Shown in pieces: positions 14,965-19,982 of a stretch of DNA of 19,982 nucleotides. Every line of letters begins with the position of its first letter. The first letter of the stretch is position 1. The stretch spans positions 1-19,982 of the forward strand of contig CAYPEK010000081.1 in the NCBI GenBank assembly GCA_964409645.1, given 5' to 3'. A model generated the notes under the pieces. The model worked only from the letters and a program-made list of their open reading frames with translations, was not told the DNA's origin and searched no databases. The DNA is from CAYPEK01 sp964409645. GTDB lineage: Bacteria > UBP15 > UBA6099. A program made the translations under genes and the position numbers.

Positions 14965-16479
14965 ATGAAATCGAACGAGATAGTGTTGGATGAGAAACGG
15001 TGTAACGGGTGCGGAGTGTGCGTCCGGACGTGCCCGCAATTTGTCTATGAATCCGCCGGAAACGGCGCGCCTGTCGCCGTTGCACACGGCAGCCGGTGCA
15101 TCGGCTGCATGGCATGTGAGGAAGACTGCGCGCGCGGCGCGTTGAAGGTACACAGGTTGCCGGACGGCATGTCGCTCGGAGACGTGCCCGAGCCCTGCAA
15201 AGGGCTGGACGCCGACGCCGTCCATGACGTTCTGATAATCGGCGCGGGGCCCGCGGGACTGGGCGCCGCGATCAGGGCGCGGACGCTCGGGCTGTCGGTC
15301 GCCGTCATAGAGAGATTGCCTTCACCGTGCAGGGCACATCACCCGGACGGCGGGCAGTTCTCGACATCGCCCGACGTTTATAAAGTCGATAAACGGCCCG
15401 GCGGTTTGTTCATCGGCGGGCTCGACCTTATTGTGCCGCAGCGGTTTGTTCTCGAATGGCTGAGAGATTTCATATTCATGGGGCCGGACGGGTTTGCAAC
15501 GAAATCGGCAAAAGGCGAAGCGTTCATCCCAATCGTCGCCAAGGACGGACTCGTCGAAACTCTGGCCGACAGAAGCCGCGAGCTCGGCGCTGTCATAGCG
15601 TACAACACGCGCGCCGGCAGGATTGAAAAACGCGGGGCCGATGGGCTTGTCGGGGTGGAATGCGACGACGGAATGAGGCTCAGGGCAAAGGTTGTGATCT
15701 CGGCGGAAGGAATAACGGGCCGGTTAAGCGCGGCGGTCGGAATCCCCGTCAATGAGATGGGGGTCGGCTGGGCTTATGCGGTGGAGACGGTGCAGCCGCC
15801 GGTCGCGGAGGCGCTCGATGAGATGGTGTTTCTGCTCGGCCGGGTTGCCGGTGCGCCGGATATGCCGTTCTTTTCCTTCTGGTCGTCCGGTTCACACCAC
15901 GTCAAGCTGGTGACAGGCCCGCTTCAAACCGAAAAAAGCAGGCAGTTGCAAGCGCCTCTCACCGACTGCCTCGACGGATATGCAACGAAAGACGAGCGGG
16001 TCGCGAAACGTGTCGGCAGGTTCACGTCTCCGTTTGACAACTACGACGGATGCAGGGTTTACGGGCGCAGGCTCCCGTGTACCGGCGTCGGGGACGGAGT
16101 GCTTGCCGTGGGGGACGCGGTGGCGACGGCGGGGATGTGCGGCACACCAACCGCCATCAAGACGGGCGATGTGGCCGCGCAGGTTGCCGCATCCGCGATA
16201 GGGCGGGGCGACACGTCGGCCGCCGGTCTGGCTGATTTCGACAAGCTCGTCATGCGGAATTCGATGATGACCGAAATGAAAATGATGCACAACATACTCA
16301 TCGAGGCGACATTGAATCTGTCGCAGGCCGACCTGCGCGATTTTTACAAGCTGCTGCGGCATCTCGAACTCACGCGGCTTATGAGCGGAGTGTACGTTAT
16401 GCCGCTTGTCAAATTTCTCATAAAAGCCCTGCCGGGACTTATCCGCCGCCCGGATTTGAGAGCCTACATGAAATCGTGA
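14965..16479 (+). CDS. Ferredoxin-flavoprotein fusion (geranylgeranyl-reductase/FixC-like oxidoreductase)
   Basis: A 504-residue cytoplasmic or membrane-associated redox enzyme. The first 60 residues form a two-cluster ferredoxin domain: C13, C16, C19, C23 (CNGCGVCVRTCP) and C45, C48, C51, C55 (CIGCMACEEDC), each fitting one [4Fe-4S]. Next is an FAD-binding Rossmann motif, LIIGAGPAGLG (90-100), and near the C-terminal third the FAD motif VLAVGDAVATAGMCGTPTAIKTG-like stretch typical of geranylgeranyl reductases and electron-transfer-flavoprotein dehydrogenases. The fusion suggests ferredoxin-type electrons feed flavin-dependent reduction of an unsaturated isoprenoid or similar substrate; this is inference. 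ATG 14965 is chosen over the in-frame TTG 14953 because GGAG lies 6 bases before it. It follows the GH67-like gene closely but may be functionally separate. Confidence 0.78.
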   Translation: MKSNEIVLDEKRCNGCGVCVRTCPQFVYESAGNGAPVAVAHGSRCIGCMACEEDCARGALKVHRLPDGMSLGDVPEPCKGLDADAVHDVLIIGAGPAGLGAAIRARTLGLSVAVIERLPSPCRAHHPDGGQFSTSPDVYKVDKRPGGLFIGGLDLIVPQRFVLEWLRDFIFMGPDGFATKSAKGEAFIPIVAKDGLVETLADRSRELGAVIAYNTRAGRIEKRGADGLVGVECDDGMRLRAKVVISAEGITGRLSAAVGIPVNEMGVGWAYAVETVQPPVAEALDEMVFLLGRVAGAPDMPFFSFWSSGSHHVKLVTGPLQTEKSRQLQAPLTDCLDGYATKDERVAKRVGRFTSPFDNYDGCRVYGRRLPCTGVGDGVLAVGDAVATAGMCGTPTAIKTGDVAAQVAASAIGRGDTSAAGLADFDKLVMRNSMMTEMKMMHNILIEATLNLSQADLRDFYKLLRHLELTRLMSGVYVMPLVKFLIKALPGLIRRPDLRAYMKS

Positions 16480-16520
16480 AATGCAGTGAGTTATTGCCCC
16501 TCGCTCTCGTTTTAAAAATT

Positions 16521-16550
16521 CACCACAAAGACACGAAGACACAAAGAAAA
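16521..16550. repeat. Short tandem CACAAAGACACGAAGACAC-type repeat
   Basis: Two 8-base units, AAAGACAC and GAAGACAC (16527-16542), flanked by CACC and AAAG. It directly abuts hairpin A of the composite repeat; on the minus strand it would follow that hairpin. From memory, similar sequences recur in intergenic regions of some environmental bacteria, which I could not check. Confidence 0.5.
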
Positions 16551-16580
16551 CATCATCGCGCTCTGACGAGCGCTATGATG
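16547..16580 (-). terminator. Possible leftward terminator (hairpin A of copy 2)
   Basis: On the minus strand the strong 30-base hairpin is followed by TTTTCTTTG. It could stop leftward transcription arriving from the nrdDG side before it runs into the end of the flavoprotein gene. The T-run is short and interrupted. Confidence 0.35.
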
Positions 16581-16667
16581 CCCCGTTCGGCCGGCTGTAC
16601 TCCGCGCCGATGTTTTAAAGGTGTTGTTTTATCTCATGCACAAAAGAAAGCTTAGTGCATGGCACAC
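16551..16667 (-). repeat. Composite two-hairpin repeat, copy 2
   Basis: Second copy of the element at 1-99. Block A (16551-16580) is an almost perfect 30-base hairpin: CATCAT, a C-T mismatch, GCGCTC, loop TGAC, GAGCGC, ATGATG. Block B (16624-16667) matches 55-99 with a few changes and keeps the CATGCAC (16635-16641)/GTGCATG (16655-16661) stem and 13-base loop. Compared with copy 1, base pair 11:34 (A-T) becomes 16554:16577 (C-G), a change on both sides that preserves pairing, and the C-T mismatch is kept. The spacer between blocks differs in both sequence and length. Confidence 0.7.
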
Positions 16668-16840
16668 AAATCCTCGTCTTTCCAGTTCGGAGCGCGCGTG
16701 GTATAATTGATATTTAGCAACATCATGATCGGGAATTGAAGAATTAAATGGAATTGGTGATCGGCATTGAAAATATGGCCGCTTTTCGAATATTAATATT
16801 ATCAATATTCGCGGGTTGCTCTCAAAGTCGCATTTAGTTT
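16668..16840. other. AT-rich gap with an AT hairpin
   Basis: No gene is seen. The stretch is far richer in AT than its surroundings. It holds CGAATATT (16787-16794) and AATATTCG (16804-16811), an 8-bp inverted repeat with a 9-base loop, and a lone TATAAT at 16702-16707 that might be the -10 of a promoter for the transposase gene. Confidence 0.35.
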
Positions 16841-16881
16841 TTATGTAGGGCGGGGTCGCCGCACCCCGCCGACGTGACGCT
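16841..16881 (+). repeat. REP-like palindrome, left of RAYT
   Basis: GTAG (16845-16848) precedes a perfect 8-bp hairpin, GGCGGGGT (16849-16856) with ACCCCGCC (16863-16870), loop CGCCGC. A GTAG tetranucleotide next to a GC-rich palindrome is the classic REP layout recognised by RAYT proteins. It ends two bases before the transposase ATG. Confidence 0.7.
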
Positions 16882-16883
16882 CT

Positions 16884-17375
16884 ATGGAATTGCCTCGGAG
16901 AAAACACCTGAAACATCCCGAAACGCTGTTGTTGGATTATCATACGTCGATATTCTTCATAACAATGACAACATATCAAAGACGGAAAGTATTTGCCGAT
17001 CCGCTTGTTGCCGATGAGGTAATAGAATGTCTTATGCAATGTAATGAGATGCATGGGTGGGCGATAGGGCGTTTTGTGATTATGCCCGACCATATTCATT
17101 TCTTTGCCGTCCCTGTGAAAGATGCGAAGGCTCTTTCAGGTTTTATACGGGATTTTAAGAAGTGGATGCATAAAAAATCAGTGGAGGCGGGGTATGAAGG
17201 AAAGCTTTGGCAGAATGAGTTTTTTGATCGATTGTTAAGAAGAAATGAATCGTATCATGATAAATGGAAATGTATGCTCGATAATCCGGTGAGGACGGGT
17301 CTTTGTGAGAGGGCGGAGGATTGGCCTTATCAGGGAGAGATTAGTTTGTTTGAATATAAGAGAGTATCCGGGTGA
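16884..17375 (+). CDS. REP-associated tyrosine transposase (RAYT, Y1/HUH family)
   Basis: A 163-residue single-strand DNA transposase-like protein of the IS200/IS605-related RAYT family, which nicks and joins REP hairpins. The HUH motif is H70-I-H72 in VIMPDHIHFF. The conserved late segments WQNEFFDRLLRR (109-120) and DNPVRTGL (133-140), then DWPYQ, are typical. Y124 in ESYHDKW is the likely catalytic tyrosine; the usual Tyr-Ile before the NP motif is Cys-Met here (130-131). Length and domain appear complete. ATG 16884 has no clear Shine-Dalgarno sequence because the left REP abuts it, so translation may be weak or coupled to the REP structure. Codon use and base composition are more AT-rich than in the flanking genes. 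It has no cotranscribed neighbour. Confidence 0.85.
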   Translation: MELPRRKHLKHPETLLLDYHTSIFFITMTTYQRRKVFADPLVADEVIECLMQCNEMHGWAIGRFVIMPDHIHFFAVPVKDAKALSGFIRDFKKWMHKKSVEAGYEGKLWQNEFFDRLLRRNESYHDKWKCMLDNPVRTGLCERAEDWPYQGEISLFEYKRVSG

Positions 17376-17404
17376 TGAGGGTGATGAAATGCGACGTAGG
17401 TGAA

Positions 17405-17457
17405 AGCGTGACGTCGGCGGGGTGCGGCCTGCCGAGCGGCGACCCCGCCTTACATAA
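17405..17457 (-). repeat. REP-like palindrome, right of RAYT
   Basis: Inverted copy of the left REP. It keeps the 8-bp arms GGCGGGGT (17416-17423) and ACCCCGCC (17442-17449), but the loop is 18 bases instead of 6, and on the minus strand the tetranucleotide is GTAA rather than GTAG. The outer arm reads AGCGTGACGTC, one mismatch from the left copy. Confidence 0.7.
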
Positions 17458-17541
17458 GATTTATGTTGCGGATAAGATACAAGTAGAACTAAACGCTTCT
17501 ATGAATAACGAAGGTATGACTGAAGATTTATAATTCCATAA

Positions 17542-18327
17542 TCAGGACAGGCGGATGGTGTCGCCGGCGAGGGGCTTGGGGGCGATCGTCGGGATGTATG
17601 TCTTGGACGGCTCGCTAAGGTTTCGCGCGGCGAAGACGTTGAATCTGCTTTTGTTTCGCGCGGCGGCATCGTGGAAGAAGTCGATTGTGTAAGGCTCCGC
17701 GCCGAGGAGCGCGGTGTCGAGCGAGTCGAACGGGTGGTACTGCTGGAGGTAGTACGCGGACGCGCCCGCGATCTCGTCCGAGATCATGTCGATGTCGGTG
17801 TGGGTTAGCAGGAGCGGGTGGACTGTGGTGCGGAATTCGTAGTGCGGGGCGCGCTTGATGAGGAGTTGCGCGCTCGCGTTGACCTGTTCCTCGAATCCGG
17901 CGACGCCTGTGATTTCTTCGTAGCGGCGCAGGGGCGCCTTGTAGTCCATCGCGATGTAGTCGGCGAGTTTTTCCTCTATGATCCAATCGAGCATTTCGGG
18001 GTGTGAGCCGTTGGTGTCGAGTTTGACGGCGAAGCCGAGTTTTTTGATGCTGTGCAGCAGGTCGATGAGGGAGTGATGCATTGTCGGTTCGCCGCCGGTG
18101 ACGACGACGCCCTCGACGAATCCGCGCCGGTTGGAGAGTGAGCGGAGGATTTTTTCGGCCTCGATGTCGAAGCCTTCCGAGGGGTTGATGAGTCCGCGGT
18201 TGTAGCAGTAACGGCATCGGAAGTTGCAGCCGCCGGTGAATATTATGGACGCGAGTTTGCCGGGGTAATCAACGAGTGAGGTTCCGAGGAACTGTTTGAT
18301 TGGAATATCCAATTCTGATATCACCAC
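17542..18327 (-). CDS. nrdG: Anaerobic ribonucleotide reductase activating protein (radical SAM)
   Basis: Radical-SAM activase that installs the glycyl radical on NrdD. The cluster motif is C34-NFR-C38-RY-C41, followed by the SAM-contacting TGGEP (77-81) and a partial SAM barrel. At 261 residues it is longer than E. coli NrdG (about 155) and fits the longer NrdG2-type activases that begin with a FLGTSLVDYPGK-like segment (residues 13-24). The start is GTG at 18327, with a second GTG right after it; GGGAAA lies just upstream. It is 24 bases downstream of nrdD on the same strand, so the two form an operon. No clear terminator is seen immediately after the stop; the nearest leftward candidate is at 16547-16580, beyond the RAYT unit. 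Confidence 0.88.
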   Translation of the reverse strand: MVISELDIPIKQFLGTSLVDYPGKLASIIFTGGCNFRCRYCYNRGLINPSEGFDIEAEKILRSLSNRRGFVEGVVVTGGEPTMHHSLIDLLHSIKKLGFAVKLDTNGSHPEMLDWIIEEKLADYIAMDYKAPLRRYEEITGVAGFEEQVNASAQLLIKRAPHYEFRTTVHPLLLTHTDIDMISDEIAGASAYYLQQYHPFDSLDTALLGAEPYTIDFFHDAAARNKSRFNVFAARNLSEPSKTYIPTIAPKPLAGDTIRLS

Positions 18328-18351
18328 GCTTTCCCGTTTTTTTGTTTATCG

Positions 18352-19982
18352 TCAGGCCGTCGCGTTCGATGCGGCGGGAGGTTCTTCCGTGTCGTGTCTG
18401 TATTTTTCCGGCATGGCGAGGATGTCCGCCGGGTCAACCATGAACTCTTTTCGCGCGTGGAATTCCTGCTGCTTGCCGATGTTCCACTGCTGGACGGGCC
18501 GGAAGTAGCCGACGATGCGCGAATAGACTTCGGTGCGCGCTTTGCACGGCGACGGGCTTTCCTGCGCGACGGCGCCGGGGTGCGCATCGGCATCGAGCGG
18601 GTCGGGGCCGACGCTGTCGTCGTACGGGCACTCGAAATGCTCGCCGGGTATGTAGCCGTGGACGGGGCAGATTGTGAACGTCGGCGTGATTGTGAAGTAG
18701 GGCAGTCGGTATCTGTTGGCGATGTTGCGGACGAGGCGTTTGCAGAGGCGTGGGTCTTCGATGCGCTCGCCGATGAAGCCGTGCAGGACGGTGCCGCCGG
18801 TGTATTTCGACTGGAGGAGGTCCTGATGTTCGAGGGCCTCGAAGATGTCGTCGGTTGCGCCGACTGGCAACTGGGACGAGTTCGTGTAGTAGGGGTCTCC
18901 GTTTCCGGATGTGATGATGTCGCTGAACTGATCTCGGTCCTTGCGCGCGAGGCGGTAGGATGTGCCTTCGCCGGGTGTGGCTTCGAGGTTGTACAGGATG
19001 CCGTCCGGGCTCAACTCCTGATATGCGGAGACGCGCTCGCGCATGTGGTCGAGCACGCGTGCGGCGAAGTCGCGGCCTTCGGTTGTCTCGATGCCTTTGC
19101 CGAGGAAGTTCAGGCAGCACTCGTGCATGCCGATGATGCCGATTGTCGAAAAGTGATTCGCCCAGTACTGGCCGGTGCGGTCCTTAATGGATGAGAGGTA
19201 GAATCGCGAGTAGGGGTAAAGCGACTGGTCGGTGAACTGTTCGAGTCGTTTGCGTTTGATGTCGAGGCTCTCGCGGGCGAGGTCGAGCAGTGTGTCGAGG
19301 TTGCTGAAGAAGTTCTCTTCGGTGTTTGAGACGTAACCGACGCGCGGCATGTTGATGGTGACGACGCCGATGCTGCCTGTGAGCGGGTTCGCGCCGAAGA
19401 GGCCGCCGCCGCGTTTCAGCAACTCGCGCTTGTCGAGCCGGAGCCGGCAGCACATGCTGCGTGCGTCCTCCGGGTCCATGTCGCTGTTGATGAAGTTCGC
19501 GAAGTAGGGGATGCCGAACTTGGCGGTCATGCGCCAGAGCGGTTCGAGCTTCGGGTTGTCCCAGTCGAAATCCTTCGTGAGGTTGTACGTCGGGATCGGG
19601 AATGTGAAGATGCGGCCGAACGCGTCGCCCTCCATCATCACTTCGGCGAACGCCTGATTGAGCATGTCCATTTCGGGCTGGAACTCGCCGTACGTTTCGT
19701 CGCGGGCGACGCCGCCGACGATCACGCGCTGATCGGCGTAGGTGAGGCTCGGCTGGAGGTCCATCGTCAGGTTGGTGAACGGCGTCTGGAAGCCGACGCG
19801 CGTGGGGATGTTCAGATTGAAGATAAACCCCTGAATCGCCTGCTTCACCTCGTCGTAAGTGAGGCCGTCGTAGCGGATGAACGGGGCCATGAGCGTGTCG
19901 AAATTGGAGAACGCCTGAGCACCCGCGGATTCGCCCTGCATGGTGTAGAAGAAGTTGACGATCTGGCCGAGCGCGCTGCGGA
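18352..19982 (-). CDS. nrdD: Anaerobic (class III) ribonucleoside-triphosphate reductase, C-terminal part
   Basis: Reduces ribonucleotides to deoxyribonucleotides without oxygen. The frame stays open to the right edge (upstream codons read SALGQIVNFFYT), so the N-terminus, including any ATP-cone, is outside the window; 543 codons are visible. Numbering from the ATG at 19941: FNLNIPTRVGFQTPFTN (41-57), CCRLRLD (C164, C165, active-site region), GGGLFG and TGSIGVVTINMPR, then the C-terminal glycyl-radical loop RIVGYFRP with G478. The zinc-site region is unusual: C425 and C438 are present, but the position normally read as CPxC is CPYD, and about 25 extra residues separate it from C466. Operon with nrdG. 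The short tail after the glycyl loop is complete. Confidence 0.9.
   Translation of the reverse strand, partial: RSALGQIVNFFYTMQGESAGAQAFSNFDTLMAPFIRYDGLTYDEVKQAIQGFIFNLNIPTRVGFQTPFTNLTMDLQPSLTYADQRVIVGGVARDETYGEFQPEMDMLNQAFAEVMMEGDAFGRIFTFPIPTYNLTKDFDWDNPKLEPLWRMTAKFGIPYFANFINSDMDPEDARSMCCRLRLDKRELLKRGGGLFGANPLTGSIGVVTINMPRVGYVSNTEENFFSNLDTLLDLARESLDIKRKRLEQFTDQSLYPYSRFYLSSIKDRTGQYWANHFSTIGIIGMHECCLNFLGKGIETTEGRDFAARVLDHMRERVSAYQELSPDGILYNLEATPGEGTSYRLARKDRDQFSDIITSGNGDPYYTNSSQLPVGATDDIFEALEHQDLLQSKYTGGTVLHGFIGERIEDPRLCKRLVRNIANRYRLPYFTITPTFTICPVHGYIPGEHFECPYDDSVGPDPLDADAHPGAVAQESPSPCKARTEVYSRIVGYFRPVQQWNIGKQQEFHARKEFMVDPADILAMPEKYRHDTEEPPAASNATA

Larger units (their letters stand above)
16841..17457 (+). 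mobile_element. RAYT transposase with inverted flanking REPs (REPtron-like unit)
   Basis: A unit of about 617 bases made of one Y1-type transposase gene bounded by inverted copies of a REP-like palindrome (16841-16881 and 17405-17457). The copies match at 38 of 40 aligned bases apart from a 12-base indel in the hairpin loop. The coding part is poorer in GC than the neighbouring genes, suggesting separate origin. RAYT genes flanked by their own REPs are a known, domesticated-transposase arrangement. Confidence 0.7.

Noticed and set aside
16629..17099. Minus-strand frame across the repeat and the transposase
   Set aside because: Covers the REP, block B of the repeat and the antisense of the RAYT gene. 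Its C-terminal residues recur in the antisense frame at 61-918 only because both run through the DNA repeat.
17371..17387. Short duplicated GGTGATGA at the end of the RAYT gene
   Set aside because: Too short and simple; not a convincing target-site duplication, since no partner is found left of 16841.
1..19982. CRISPR array, prophage, toxin-antitoxin or defence genes
   Set aside because: No regularly spaced repeats and no matching protein families were seen in any frame.

Overview
The window is GC-rich, bacterial and gene-dense. It suggests a Gram-negative, anaerobic or facultatively anaerobic saccharolytic heterotroph. Supporting signs are exported enzymes with Sec and Tat signals, a class III (anaerobic) ribonucleotide reductase with its radical-SAM activase, and a flavoprotein carrying two Fe-S motifs. 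The mix of GH4, GH36 and GH67-like enzymes with a PHP-domain protein, a penicillin acylase and a RAYT transposase would fit the PVC group (Lentisphaerae, Kiritimatiellota, Planctomycetes) or a neighbouring phylum. That is a guess from gene content; no rRNA or other taxonomic marker is present.

Layout. 1-99: structured repeat containing a probable terminator. 120-998 (-): DMT/EamA-type transporter. 999-1462: AT-rich, structured gap with back-to-back promoters and a candidate leftward leader RNA or sRNA ending in an intrinsic terminator. 1463-2971 (+): exported 5'-nucleotidase/UshA-type phosphoesterase. 3056-5694 (-): two-gene operon, GH4 glycosidase then a membrane-anchored PHP phosphoesterase. 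5695-5985: divergent promoter region. 5986-14905 (+): GH36 alpha-galactosidase, Tat metallophosphatase, alpha/beta hydrolase, penicillin acylase and a secreted GH67-like protein. 14965-16479 (+): ferredoxin-flavoprotein fusion. 16480-16840: non-coding, with a second copy of the left-edge repeat. 16841-17457: RAYT transposase between inverted REP-like palindromes. 17542-19982 (-): nrdG and the C-terminal part of nrdD, which runs off the right edge.

How the genes may work together. The central block looks like a glycan or glycoside utilisation locus. Exported or anchored enzymes (GH67-like protein, esterase, acylase, phosphoesterases) would remove acidic, ester, amide and phosphate decorations. 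GH36 and GH4, which lack signal peptides, would cleave alpha-galactosides or related glycosides in the cytoplasm. The DMT transporter may move a product or a cofactor. The nrdDG pair is housekeeping and unrelated.

The most unusual material is non-coding: (i) the leftward RNA at about 1350-1143, whose four arms can pair in mutually exclusive ways, as in a riboswitch or attenuator; (ii) a composite two-hairpin repeat at 1-99 and 16551-16667 with a pair-preserving double change; and (iii) the RAYT/REP element.
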